Shown here one piece after another: positions 1 through 8,136 of a stretch of 64,000 nucleotides of DNA (the stretch's first letter is position 1; every line of letters begins with the position of its first letter). Source of the DNA: Eubacterium sp. CAG:252 (GTDB taxonomy: Bacteria; Bacillota; Clostridia; Lachnospirales; Lachnospiraceae); NCBI GenBank assembly GCA_000436535.1, contig FR886331.1, positions 77,868 through 141,867 of the forward strand. Direction: 5' to 3'. The notes below the pieces were generated by a model that was not told the DNA's origin, ran no database searches, and saw only the letters and a program-made list of their open reading frames with translations. The position numbers were made by a program, and so were the translations under genes.

Positions 1-1
1 T

Positions 2-76
2 GAAGAAGGAATAAGAGATTACTGTGCGCGTAATGGAATTGCCGATGTTAATGAGCTTATTGGATGTGTAAGATAA
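2..76 (+). CDS. pyrD: Dihydroorotate dehydrogenase, C-terminal end only (probable)
   Basis: The window opens inside a gene whose last 24 codons are readable and end at TAA 74-76. The tail, with GIRDYCARNGIADVNELIG near its end, resembles the C-terminus of class 1B dihydroorotate dehydrogenase, where a short helix precedes an (E)LIG/IVG motif. That enzyme oxidises dihydroorotate to orotate in pyrimidine synthesis. The match rests on a short tail, so the call is tentative. pyrE, which often follows pyrD in related bacteria, lies about 34 kb downstream here. Confidence 0.5.
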   Translation, partial: EEGIRDYCARNGIADVNELIGCVR

Positions 77-219
77 GTATATGCATGTTGTAAGCTTAGT
101 GTCTTTAAACAGCGGACAAATAATTACAAAGTGAGCATAATATATTGGTAATATGTAGTATACAAATGTTATAGGCAAAAACTATAACTGCTAATAAATA
201 TTAGGAATAATATCTACTA

Positions 220-251
220 TTGACCTACTAGGTTAAAGAGTATATTATAAT
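220..251 (+). promoter_or_regulatory. Promoter with palindromic operator for the sulfhydrylase gene
   Basis: TTGACC (220-225) is followed at 17 bases by TATTAT (243-248), with TATAAT overlapping at 246-251. The palindrome ACCTACTAGGT (223-233) overlaps the -35 end and spacer. Allowing one mismatch it extends to 17 bp (220-236). A repressor site in front of a cysteine/methionine gene is a reasonable inference; Rrf2-type regulators such as CymR or IscR are candidates. A small hairpin, ACATACC/GGTATGT (267-285), follows in the leader and has no T-run. Confidence 0.5.
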
Positions 252-330
252 GACATCGACAGAACAACATACCAAAAGGGTATGTGAATAATAACTGACA
301 ACTAATATTTATTATATGGAGGATATTACT

Positions 331-1644
331 ATGGCAAAGAAACATTACGAAGACAGAAATCTTAAGTTTGAAACATTACAGTTACACGTAGGACAGGAAC
401 AGCCAGACCCAGTTACAGATGCAAGAGCAGTTCCAATTTATCTTACATCATCATATGTATTCCACAACAGCCAGCATGCTGCTGACAGATTTGGTCTTAA
501 GGATGCAGGTAACATTTACGGACGTCTTACTAACCCTACAGAAGACGTATTTGAAAAGAGAATTGCAGCACTTGAAGGTGGTGTAACAGCACTTGCAGTT
601 GGTTCAGGAGCAGCAGCACTTGCATATGCTTTCCAGGCACTTGCACATGCAGGCGACCACATTGTAGCAGCTAAGAATATTTATGGTGGTACATACAATC
701 TTTTAGCACATACACTTCCAGATTATGGAATTGAAGCTACATTCGTAGACCCATTTGATTATGATGCTATCGAAGCAGCTATCAGACCTAACACAAAGGC
801 AGTCCAGATTGAAACACTTGGTAATCCTAACTCAGAAGTAGTTGATATCGAAAGAATTGCTAAGATTGCACATGCACACAACATTCCACTTGTAGTTGAT
901 AATACATTTGCAACACCTTACCTTGTAAGACCTATCGAATACGGTGCTGATATCGTAGTTCATTCAGCAACTAAGTTCATCGGTGGACACGGCACAACAC
1001 TTGGTGGTGTAATCGTAGACAGCGGTAAGTTTGACTGGGTTGCAGCAGCAGACAAGTTCCCATGGTTAGTTGAGCCAAATGTATCATACCACGGCGTAAG
1101 TTTTGCAAAGGATACAGCTCCAGCAGCATTTGTTACATACATCAGAGCTATCCTTCTTCGTGATACAGGTGCTACAATTTCACCTATACATTCATTCATC
1201 TTCCTTCAGGGACTTGAAACATTATCACTTCGTGTAGAAAGACACGTTGAAAATGCATTAAAGGTAGTTCAGTACTTAAAGGACCAGCCATTAGTAGAAA
1301 AGGTTAACCATCCATCTATCTCAACTAATGCTGAGCAGCAGGAACTTTACAAGAAGTATTTCCCTAACGGTGGTGGTTCTATCTTCACATTTGAAATCAA
1401 GGGTGGAGCAGCAGAAGCACAGAAGTTCATTGATAATCTTGAATTATTCTCACTTCTTGCAAATGTAGCTGATGTTAAGTCACTTGCTATACATCCAGCA
1501 AGCACAACACATTCAGAGTGCAACGAAGCAGAGCTTCTTGACCAGGGAATCAAGCCTAACACAATCAGACTCTCAATCGGTACAGAGAATATTGACGATA
1601 TCATTGAGGATCTTGATGAAGCATTTAAGGCTATTCAGGAATAA
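331..1644 (+). CDS. metY: O-acetylhomoserine sulfhydrylase (aminocarboxypropyltransferase)
   Basis: 437-residue PLP enzyme of the Cys/Met metabolism family. The family member this resembles joins O-acetylhomoserine with sulfide, giving homocysteine for methionine synthesis in the cytoplasm. The PLP lysine is Lys215 in SATKFIGGHG. The N-terminal LQLHVGQE and the C-terminal ATTHSEC and RLSIGTE segments are typical of MetY/MetZ enzymes rather than cystathionine gamma-synthase, and the length fits. An upstream in-frame ATG at 316 overlaps the ribosome site GGAGG (318-322), so 331 is the better start. The gene is monocistronic, with a palindromic promoter upstream and a hairpin terminator downstream. 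Codon use is strongly biased, suggesting high expression. Exact substrate preference (acetyl- or succinyl-homoserine) cannot be read from sequence. Confidence 0.9.
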   Translation: MAKKHYEDRNLKFETLQLHVGQEQPDPVTDARAVPIYLTSSYVFHNSQHAADRFGLKDAGNIYGRLTNPTEDVFEKRIAALEGGVTALAVGSGAAALAYAFQALAHAGDHIVAAKNIYGGTYNLLAHTLPDYGIEATFVDPFDYDAIEAAIRPNTKAVQIETLGNPNSEVVDIERIAKIAHAHNIPLVVDNTFATPYLVRPIEYGADIVVHSATKFIGGHGTTLGGVIVDSGKFDWVAAADKFPWLVEPNVSYHGVSFAKDTAPAAFVTYIRAILLRDTGATISPIHSFIFLQGLETLSLRVERHVENALKVVQYLKDQPLVEKVNHPSISTNAEQQELYKKYFPNGGGSIFTFEIKGGAAEAQKFIDNLELFSLLANVADVKSLAIHPASTTHSECNEAELLDQGIKPNTIRLSIGTENIDDIIEDLDEAFKAIQE

Positions 1645-1717
1645 TTAATAAGTATTTATATGTAAATATGGTTTTATGCCGGCCATATATGATATTTCTT
1701 TTAGTAAATAGTAGTAT

Positions 1718-1778
1718 ACACGGATATTATGATATGTGATAATCGAAAGATTGTACATGACATATATCCGTGTTTTAT
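1718..1778 (+). terminator. Hairpin terminator after metY
   Basis: ACACGGATAT (1718-1727) pairs with ATATCCGTGT (1764-1773). Inside are smaller stems, ATGT/ACAT and AATC-GAAA-GATT. A TTTTATT tail follows. It sits 73 bases after the sulfhydrylase stop. Confidence 0.6.
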
Positions 1779-1874
1779 TAATGTCTGAAATAATAGAAAA
1801 GTGTTGAAACTTTATCATTTAAGTGATACATTTTATATAGAGTTTTACAAACAGATACGAAGGGAGATTTTATA

Positions 1875-2339
1875 ATGATTTACGCATCACTTAATGCAAA
1901 AGAAGGAAATTATCAGTATCCAGCAGCTATTGCTACAGCTTTAGAATTTCTTGCAAAGCCAGAAACAGCAGAACTTCCAGTAGGAAGATACGAGCTTGAT
2001 GGAGATAATATTTTTGTACTTATTCAGGACCAGACAACAGCTCCAGTTGAGAATAAGCGTGCAGAAAGCCACAGAAATTACATCGATATCCAGTATCTTT
2101 TCACAGGAAAGGAAGTACAGGGCTATGCACCACTTCTTCCAGGCGTAACAGGTGAAGAACCAGCAGGTAAGGATAATATTTTCTATGCAGATGTAGAGAA
2201 TGAGCAGTTCGTAACATTACATCCAGGTGAATTCACAGTATACTTTACTAATGATATTCATCGTCCTAACTGCACAATGGATGAACCAGTTAACATTCAT
2301 AAGGCAGTTGTAAAGATTAAGGAAAGCCTTATAAAGTAA
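1875..2339 (+). CDS. YhcH/YjgK/YiaL family protein
   Basis: 154-residue cupin-like protein of the YhcH/YjgK/YiaL family (DUF386), about the usual length. The family signature is visible: ESHRNYIDIQY in the middle and a late segment with FTNDIHRPN, which supply conserved metal-site-type His and acidic residues. Relatives sit in sialic acid and uncommon-sugar catabolic operons and are thought to act on sugar anomers or as sugar-binding proteins, but the reaction is not settled. Here it stands alone, between two terminators and with no sugar genes beside it, so the substrate is unknown. A clear AGGGAG ribosome site precedes the ATG. Confidence 0.85.
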   Translation: MIYASLNAKEGNYQYPAAIATALEFLAKPETAELPVGRYELDGDNIFVLIQDQTTAPVENKRAESHRNYIDIQYLFTGKEVQGYAPLLPGVTGEEPAGKDNIFYADVENEQFVTLHPGEFTVYFTNDIHRPNCTMDEPVNIHKAVVKIKESLIK

Positions 2340-2386
2340 TCAGTTTAAGAATGGTTTATTAGAAACTATTAAAAAGTAAATTAAAC

Positions 2387-2429
2387 TAGTGGATGACAGA
2401 AATAGTATTTGTCATCCACTAATTTTTAT
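2387..2429. terminator. Bidirectional terminator between convergent genes
   Basis: A perfect 12-bp stem (2387-2398 with 2410-2421) has an 11-base loop and is flanked by A- and T-rich tracts, including ATTTTTATT on the plus side. It lies between the converging YhcH and Fic genes and can serve both. Confidence 0.85.
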
Positions 2430-3322
2430 TAATCTTTATACTCAATGGCAAAATAATCAAGATAAGTCTTAAATCTATCCTGAGCGGTAAGACAGGTATC
2501 AATTAAATATCCCTGTTCGTTTTTCCATTCCTTTAATCCACGGTAATAAAATTCCTTTATATCATCTTCTATAATAAATGGAGTTATGCCATTGCGAAGA
2601 CATTCCTTAAACATAATTAATCTGCCAACACGACCATTGCCATCTTGAAATGGGTGTATTTTTTCGAATTCATAATGAAATTCAATTATTTCTTTTAGAG
2701 ATTTTTGCTTTATATTATTATAACTTTTAAGTAAAGCCTTTAATTCTTTGCATACATTTTCAGGCTTTGTAGTTGGCATGCCACCGACTTCATTTTCAAT
2801 CCTTTTGTAATCACCGACAGTAAACCAGGATTTCCTGTTATCAGAAGTACCTGACTTTAATATCAGATGAAGCTGCTTGATAAGAGATTCACTTAGAGGA
2901 TAGTTGGCTAAATCAATGATTAAGTCAATACACTTAAAATGATTAGCGGTTTCAACTATATCGTCAACATTGACGGTTTCATTCTGTATGCCTATTGTAT
3001 TAGTTTCAAAAATATATCTTGTCTGGTCATGTGAAAGCCGGCTGCCTTCGATGTGATTGGAGTTATAAGTTAAATCAATTTGAATTTTATGGTATATTCC
3101 ACCGGAAATTCCGGATTCTTTTTCAATAGTAAGACGGGTAAGTAAATCTCTGGGTATCATTGCGTTTCTTTTCTTTCTGACTGGTTTAACTGCATTTTTG
3201 GGTATTTTCCATGATTTACCGTCAATAATAGCGCCGGGTATCTTTCCCTGTGAACAATAATTTCGTACACTTCTTTCGGAAATTTTCCATTTCTCTGCAG
3301 TTTCTTTGACATTTAGATACAT
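2429..3322 (-). CDS. Fic-domain protein with N-terminal DNA-binding domain
   Basis: 297 residues. Residues 1-50 form a MerR/excisionase-like helix-turn-helix (VKETAEKWKISERSVRNYC). The Fic core carries HPFQDGNGRVGR at 223-234, the complete HxFx(D/E)GNGRxxR motif for AMP or other nucleotide transfer to target hydroxyls. An inhibitory motif, SNHIEG (88-93), lies N-terminal to the core, as in class II Fic proteins that hold themselves inactive. The start at 3322 has GGAGGTG eight bases upstream; two earlier in-frame ATGs overlap that ribosome site. No separate antitoxin gene is adjacent, consistent with built-in inhibition. The promoter carries an inverted repeat that the HTH could bind. Target protein unknown. 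Confidence 0.9.
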   Translation of the reverse strand: MYLNVKETAEKWKISERSVRNYCSQGKIPGAIIDGKSWKIPKNAVKPVRKKRNAMIPRDLLTRLTIEKESGISGGIYHKIQIDLTYNSNHIEGSRLSHDQTRYIFETNTIGIQNETVNVDDIVETANHFKCIDLIIDLANYPLSESLIKQLHLILKSGTSDNRKSWFTVGDYKRIENEVGGMPTTKPENVCKELKALLKSYNNIKQKSLKEIIEFHYEFEKIHPFQDGNGRVGRLIMFKECLRNGITPFIIEDDIKEFYYRGLKEWKNEQGYLIDTCLTAQDRFKTYLDYFAIEYKD

Positions 3323-3357
3323 TGTATTCACCTCCATCATAATTATTAACAGGAATT

Positions 3358-3421
3358 ATTATATCATTACCGGCAAAATATCTCAACTTTTAATGCCATG
3401 AATATGCGGGATATTTTGCCG
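3358..3421 (-). promoter_or_regulatory. Promoter and inverted repeat of the fic gene
   Basis: On the minus strand TTGAGA (plus 3381-3386) and TATAAT (plus 3358-3363) are 17 bases apart. CGGCAAAATATC (3371-3382) lies in that promoter, and its exact inverse GATATTTTGCCG is at 3410-3421. A third, degenerate GCCGGTTAAT lies near 3437. Half-sites placed inside and upstream of the promoter suggest repression, possibly by the Fic protein's own HTH. Confidence 0.55.
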
Positions 3422-3532
3422 ATAAGAATTATAATTGCCGGTTAATTAATATTTTATTCAAGTGAAGTTTGTTGATAAATGGGTGATAAATGTAATCAAA
3501 CAAATGTTAGATTACAATAAATAATGTTATAC

Positions 3533-3562
3533 TTGACAAACAATATATACGCGTGATATACA
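3533..3562 (+). promoter_or_regulatory. Promoter of the cation-efflux transcript
   Basis: TTGACA (3533-3538) and TATACA (3557-3562) are 18 bases apart. They lie about 40 bases before the riboswitch aptamer. Confidence 0.6.
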
Positions 3563-3599
3563 ATAATAAACTCTTTGCACTGCATATAAATCTACAGTA

Positions 3600-3718
3600 C
3601 AAACTGAGCAGACCGGGATTATCGTATATAACGATTATTAATGAAGCTTATTATATAATCCTGGAGTCGGGTCACACGCGTGACAGTGGAATCTTTTCTA
3701 TCCACGGGACAGTAGTTG
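3600..3718 (+). ncRNA. NiCo riboswitch (czcD-type) aptamer
   Basis: A four-way junction can be drawn. P1 is CAA/TTG plus ACTG/CAGT. Then come the conserved AACTGAGCAG, P2 (GGATTAT with ATAATCC), AGTCGG, P3 (GTCAC/GTGAC), AG, P4 (TGGA/TCCA) and the conserved CGGGACAGT. The AACTGAGCAG ... GGGACAGT pair is the hallmark of nickel/cobalt riboswitches. These are known ON switches for CDF exporters, and a CDF gene follows. Any reading frame drawn across this segment is not a gene. Confidence 0.88.
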
Positions 3719-3743
3719 CTAATACTGATTCGTGGGTGTTTTT
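3702..3743 (+). terminator. Riboswitch expression-platform terminator
   Basis: CCACG (3702-3706) pairs with CGTGG (3731-3735), with an inner AGTA/TACT, followed by GTGTTTTT. The 5' arm uses P4 and the conserved CGGGACAGTA of the aptamer. Aptamer and terminator therefore exclude each other: metal binding should prevent termination, as in known NiCo switches. Confidence 0.8.
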
Positions 3744-3866
3744 ATATCTTTATTATTATATGCATTTCGCATACAACTCCCACATATCTTAGTGTTACAG
3801 GGTTACATACATAGGTATATATATAGCATATATGCGCAGAAGGCATGCGTAGAAATGGAGATTATT

Positions 3867-4814
3867 ATGGAAAAGAAAGAAAATGTTTCAGGAAGTATTA
3901 GGACTAAAGATGGGGTACAGAATGGAATTGTATCGGAGGATGAATTCCAGAGAGTAGCTAATAAGGTATCCTTCGTAACAATTATTGGTAATATACTGTT
4001 GTCAGTTATGAAACTGATCGTAGGTTTTATAGCACATTCAAATGCGATGATAAGTGATGCCATACACTCGGCATCTGATGTTTTTAGTACATTTGTCGTT
4101 ATTATTGGAATAAAACTCGCTTCTAAGAAAGCAGATAAGGAACATCCTTATGGACATGAAAGACTAGAGTGTGTTGCAGCCATAGTACTTTCAATGGTTT
4201 TGTTCATAACAGGTCTAGGAATAGGAGCTACTGCACTTAAAAACATAACAAGTGGAGATTATAATAATATAGCAGTTCCAGGAATTCTTGCACTTATAGC
4301 AGCGATAATATCTATAATAAGCAAGGAAGCTATGTACTGGTATACAAGATACAACGCAAAAAAGATAGACTCAAGTGCACTTATGGCGGATGCATGGCAT
4401 CATCGTTCAGATGCTTTTTCATCAATAGGAGCACTTATAGGTATTGCCGGTGCAAGATTAGGCTTTCCTATTATGGATTCAATCGCCAGTCTGATAATAT
4501 TTGTATTTATCATAAAGGCAGCCTATGATATATTCAAAGATGCCATAGACAAGATGGTGGATCACGCCTGCGATGATGATACTGTAAACCAGATACGGGA
4601 ATGTGTTATGAAGCATGAGGATGTATTAGGAATAGATATGCTTCAGACGCGTATATTTGGAAATAAAATATATGTGGATTTAGAGATATCAACAGATGGT
4701 TCATATACATTAAGCAAGGCACATACAATAGCAGAATCGGTTCATGATGATATAGAGAAAAGCTTTCCTAAGGTAAAACATATTATGGTGCATGTGAATC
4801 CGGCGGATGTGTAA
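3867..4814 (+). CDS. Cation diffusion facilitator (Ni/Co/Zn exporter)
   Basis: 315-residue membrane transporter of the CDF family, which exchanges cytoplasmic divalent metal for protons. About six membrane segments span residues ~30-215. The two metal-site motifs are HSASD (His67-Asp71, TM2) and HHRSD (His178-Asp182, TM5). A cytoplasmic ferredoxin-like domain follows from ~225, ending HIMVHVNP. The start at 3867 follows GGAG by six bases; longer in-frame readings would run into the leader. The NiCo riboswitch upstream makes cobalt and nickel the probable substrates. The exact metal is inference from the switch. Confidence 0.92.
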   Translation: MEKKENVSGSIRTKDGVQNGIVSEDEFQRVANKVSFVTIIGNILLSVMKLIVGFIAHSNAMISDAIHSASDVFSTFVVIIGIKLASKKADKEHPYGHERLECVAAIVLSMVLFITGLGIGATALKNITSGDYNNIAVPGILALIAAIISIISKEAMYWYTRYNAKKIDSSALMADAWHHRSDAFSSIGALIGIAGARLGFPIMDSIASLIIFVFIIKAAYDIFKDAIDKMVDHACDDDTVNQIRECVMKHEDVLGIDMLQTRIFGNKIYVDLEISTDGSYTLSKAHTIAESVHDDIEKSFPKVKHIMVHVNPADV

Positions 4815-4891
4815 ATGCTTAAGCAATTAGTTCTTGAGCGTAGGATATATATGCGTATATAATACTTTAATTATATATTTTTTATAGCAGT

Positions 4892-4941
4892 AAAGCAAAG
4901 ACACTTTGTATTGTATTGATACAGGCGTACTTTGCTTTTTT
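4892..4941 (+). terminator. Terminator after the CDF gene
   Basis: AAAGCAAAG (4892-4900) pairs with CTTTGCTTT (4930-4938), followed by TTT. Confidence 0.75.
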
Positions 4942-5013
4942 ATGTATAATAGGGGTAAAGCGTATTAGCAGCTGATACAATTTGCAAAAAAAGAATAGAA
5001 ATGAGGAATCAAT

Positions 5014-6363
5014 ATGAATGAAAGATTAAATGAAATTCTTAAAGCTCATACTAAGGAGTTTGAGGAAGTAAGTGATGCAATCTGGGAGCATCCTGAAACG
5101 AGATATCAGGAATTCCAGTCTTCAAGGATACAAATAGAGTTTCTTAAGGAAAGAGGCTTCAGGTTAACTGAGGAAATAGCTGGAATTAAGACAGCATTTG
5201 TTGCAGAAGCAGGAGAAGGAAAGCCGGTTATTGCATTCTTAGGAGAATTCGATGCACTTCCTGGACTAAGCCAGTTTGCAGACTGCCCATATGAGAATGC
5301 CATAGAAGAGGGCAAAGCAGGACATGGATGTGGACATAATCTCCTAGGCACAGGTGCTATGGAGGCTGCCTGTGTTATAAAGCAATATATAGAAGAGAAC
5401 AATATAAAGGCTACTGTACGTTATTATGGCTGTCCTGCTGAGGAGAGTGGTGCAGGAAAGGCATTTATGGTAAGAGAAGGCTGTTTTGATGATGTTGATT
5501 TTGCTTATGCATGGCACCCAATGTTTGAAACAGGAATTATGAATAAAACACTTGCTAATGTCAGGGTTATATATGACTTTACAGGAAAAAGTTCACATGC
5601 AGCAGCTTGTCCTGAGGATGGAAGGAGTGCTCTTGATGCATGCGAGCTTATGAATGTGGGAGTTAATTATTTAAGAGAGCATGTTAAAACGGACAGCCGG
5701 ATGCATTATGCATATCTTAATGCAGGTGGAAGTGCACCGAATATAGTTCCACATAAGGCAACACTTTTATATGCATTACGTGCTCCCAAGGCATCGTATG
5801 TTAAGGAGCTTATAGAAAGAGTATCGGACGTGGCAAGAGGGGCAGCGCTTATGACAGAAACGAAGGTTGATATAAGAGTTGTCAGCGCATATGCAGATTT
5901 TCTATCAGTTCCTGCAATGGATATGGTTATGGAGGACAGCATAATAGATAGTCCTTTAGTAGAATACACAGATGAGGAATATAAATATGCAAGCCAGTTT
6001 AATTCTAAGGAATATGATTTAAAAGATAATATAGATGCTTCATATGAAAAAGGAAAGAAAAGTATTCCAATAGGAAGTACTGATGTTGCAGATGTAAGCT
6101 GGATAGCTCCTACGGGTTCAATAACAGTAACAACTATGGCAAAGGACAGCACTATGCATGGCTGGTCAGTAGTTGCACAGGGAAAAAGCAGCATAGCGTA
6201 TAAGGGTATGCACAGGGCAGCAGGTATCCTTGCACAGGCAGCATTAAGAGTAATAGAATCTCCTGAATTGCAGAAGAAGATAAAAGAAGACTTTAATAAG
6301 TCAAAGGCTGGTGAAGAATATGGCTCGTTACTACCAGCTAGCGTAAAGCCAGGAGATTTTTAA
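5014..6363 (+). CDS. M20-family amidohydrolase (AbgB-like)
   Basis: 449 residues, metallopeptidase family M20, closest in layout to AbgB, the aminobenzoyl-glutamate hydrolase subunit B. Metal-site landmarks are GEFDALPG near residue 77, GHGCGHNLLG near 107, CPAEESGAGK near 140, a mid-chain AWHP, and a His near the C-terminus (KGMHRA). A dimerisation insert interrupts the catalytic domain (FTGKSSHAAACPEDGRSAL). GAGG lies seven bases before the ATG. Members cleave N-acyl amino acids or amidated aromatic amides in the cytoplasm; the substrate here is unknown. No subunit A gene is adjacent. It is followed directly by the palindromic ABC promoter, whose hairpin could also end this transcript. Confidence 0.85.
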   Translation: MNERLNEILKAHTKEFEEVSDAIWEHPETRYQEFQSSRIQIEFLKERGFRLTEEIAGIKTAFVAEAGEGKPVIAFLGEFDALPGLSQFADCPYENAIEEGKAGHGCGHNLLGTGAMEAACVIKQYIEENNIKATVRYYGCPAEESGAGKAFMVREGCFDDVDFAYAWHPMFETGIMNKTLANVRVIYDFTGKSSHAAACPEDGRSALDACELMNVGVNYLREHVKTDSRMHYAYLNAGGSAPNIVPHKATLLYALRAPKASYVKELIERVSDVARGAALMTETKVDIRVVSAYADFLSVPAMDMVMEDSIIDSPLVEYTDEEYKYASQFNSKEYDLKDNIDASYEKGKKSIPIGSTDVADVSWIAPTGSITVTTMAKDSTMHGWSVVAQGKSSIAYKGMHRAAGILAQAALRVIESPELQKKIKEDFNKSKAGEEYGSLLPASVKPGDF

Positions 6364-6378
6364 TAAGATAATATTCTC

Positions 6379-6430
6379 TTGACAAAGATGTGCATATACT
6401 GTATATATTAACATATACAGTATATGCACA
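6379..6430 (+). promoter_or_regulatory. ABC promoter covered by a 42-bp inverted repeat
   Basis: TTGACA (6379-6384) is followed at 17 bases by TATATA (6402-6407). An 18-bp perfect inverted repeat, 6389-6406 with 6413-6430 and six bases between, covers the -10 region and start site. Its core is CTGTATAT ... ATATACAG. This is the expected place and form for a GntR/YtrA-type repressor site, and such a regulator is encoded at 8137. Because GTTTTATAAA follows, the same hairpin might also terminate the M20 transcript. Confidence 0.7.
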
Positions 6431-6467
6431 GTTTTATAAACTACCAAAAAGACAGGGGGGACGCTAC

Positions 6468-7361
6468 ATGTTAGAAGTCAGTAATCTTAATAAAATAAAT
6501 CCCGACAGCAATTCATATCTCCTTGATAATATAACTTTTTATATTCCAAAAGGACATATATGTGGGGTGATTGGTGAAAACGGAGCAGGCAAAACAACGC
6601 TTATGCGTGCGCTTATGGGACTTTACAGTTCATCAGGAAGTATAGTGATAGACGGCTGTGATATGCGGCTTAATGAGGCAGCAGCCAAGGAAAGGCTTGG
6701 AATAGTATTTGCGGATGACGGCTTTTTTGACGGAAATATGAGATTATCGCAGATAGGAAAGTTCTATGGACAGTTATATCATAGCTTCAATATGGAATTG
6801 TATCTTAATTATATTGAAGAATTCGGACTTGATAAAAAACAGAAATATAAGAAGCTTTCCAAGGGAATGAAAACAAGGACACAGTTAGCATTTGCACTGT
6901 CACATAATGCTAAGCTGTTTTTATTTGATGAACCGACTGCCGGGCTTGATAAGCATTTCAGGGAAAAGTTCCTTAAGCTATGTACGAATCTTGTAGCAGA
7001 TGGGGAAAAAAGCATACTTATAGCGACACATATAACGGAAGAGCTTGACCGGATTGCCGATTATATTGCGTATATGCAGAAGGGGAGAATGTTATTTTAT
7101 ACAGAAAGCTATAAAATGTGTGAGCGTTTCAGGATTGTTACTGGTGAGGATTATAAGTGTAACCTTATACCGGATGAAGTGGTTGTATATAAGGAGAAGA
7201 ACACTTACAGCACAAGTGCCATGGTAGTTAATTCAGAGTGGTACAGAATAGACGATAGATTGGAAAAACACATACCTGATATCAGGGAGTTTATGTATTA
7301 TTTTGTAAAAGGAGGGGAGAAAAATGCCGAAGTTATTGCAGAAAAATATCTTAATAAGTAG
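6468..7361 (+). CDS. ABC transporter ATP-binding protein
   Basis: 297 residues. The nucleotide-binding domain fills ~1-215: Walker A GENGAGKTT, signature LSKGMKTR (the LSGGQ position is relaxed, as in YtrB/EcsA-like ATPases), Walker B LFLFDEPTAGLD, and switch His in IATHI. A C-terminal ~80-residue extension has no motif I recognise. The start at 6468 has a strong AGGGGGG seven bases before it. The gene overlaps the following membrane protein by 38 bases, indicating translational coupling and a two-component exporter or sensor-type ABC unit. Probably controlled by the inverted repeat at its promoter. Confidence 0.88.
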   Translation: MLEVSNLNKINPDSNSYLLDNITFYIPKGHICGVIGENGAGKTTLMRALMGLYSSSGSIVIDGCDMRLNEAAAKERLGIVFADDGFFDGNMRLSQIGKFYGQLYHSFNMELYLNYIEEFGLDKKQKYKKLSKGMKTRTQLAFALSHNAKLFLFDEPTAGLDKHFREKFLKLCTNLVADGEKSILIATHITEELDRIADYIAYMQKGRMLFYTESYKMCERFRIVTGEDYKCNLIPDEVVVYKEKNTYSTSAMVVNSEWYRIDDRLEKHIPDIREFMYYFVKGGEKNAEVIAEKYLNK

Positions 7362-7995
7362 TTTGGTTTCGCTTATTATTTCGTTAACTGCAGTAGTGTG
7401 CTGGTCGTTTTTTCAGGTCAGTAGTTACAAGTATATATATGCCTTGAATTTGTTTTTAGTTGTGACGTGTAAGCCGGAGATTGCAGCAGGATTAAGTGTA
7501 TTTGTGCTTCCTGATTATATGTATATTGCGCCGTATACCAAAGAACAGAGAAAAGAACTTATAAGGAAGGGACAGAGGTATAAGTTTTTTGCTATGTATA
7601 TGTGGTTAATTATTATTTTGGTATTACCATTTGGATACATAGAATATATGCGGGGAAATATATCTTCGGTCATAGTGTGTTTAAGTGAAGTTATATTATC
7701 AGCAAGTCTGCTGTATAGCAATACATTTTCAATATACATAGTTAAAAATAGTGTGTATAGATACTGGTCAACAGTTGGTTTAAAGCTTGTTATGATATTA
7801 ATGTTTTTTGGGGCTGTACAGACAGATAAGACAGCAGGTACAGAGAGCGTTAATATAATTATTGTCTTATTGGTTTTAATAAGTTCTGTGATTCTTATTC
7901 TGGTATGCAGGATAAAGTATCAGGATAGAATGTTTAGCAGTATGGCAGATTACGAATATGTCAAAGAGAAACTGCCTGTATCTAAGATTTATTAA
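7324..7995 (+). CDS. ABC transporter membrane subunit (probable)
   Basis: 223 residues, almost entirely hydrophobic, with about six membrane segments; an arginine/lysine-rich loop (KEQRKELIRKG) lies near residue 75. No family name can be given with confidence. It overlaps the ATPase gene upstream and has a strong AAAGGAGGGGAG ribosome site inside that gene, so it is very probably its membrane partner. Transport direction and substrate are unknown. Small ABC units next to YtrA-type regulators often respond to cell-envelope antibiotics, which is only a suggestion here. Confidence 0.7.
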   Translation: MPKLLQKNILISSLVSLIISLTAVVCWSFFQVSSYKYIYALNLFLVVTCKPEIAAGLSVFVLPDYMYIAPYTKEQRKELIRKGQRYKFFAMYMWLIIILVLPFGYIEYMRGNISSVIVCLSEVILSASLLYSNTFSIYIVKNSVYRYWSTVGLKLVMILMFFGAVQTDKTAGTESVNIIIVLLVLISSVILILVCRIKYQDRMFSSMADYEYVKEKLPVSKIY

Positions 7996-8136
7996 GGCAG
8001 ATAATTAAAAGTAATAATTAGAATAAAAATGGTTGGATTATAGAAGAAACTATAAATTAGCAAATTAACTTATTTTTGTAAATTTTTTATATGCTCGTTT
8101 ATAGGATAAAAGTTAAAAATATAATAGAGGTTATAT

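Noticed and set aside
3553..3792. A 79-codon open frame
   Set aside because: It lies across the NiCo riboswitch and its terminator and has no ribosome site.
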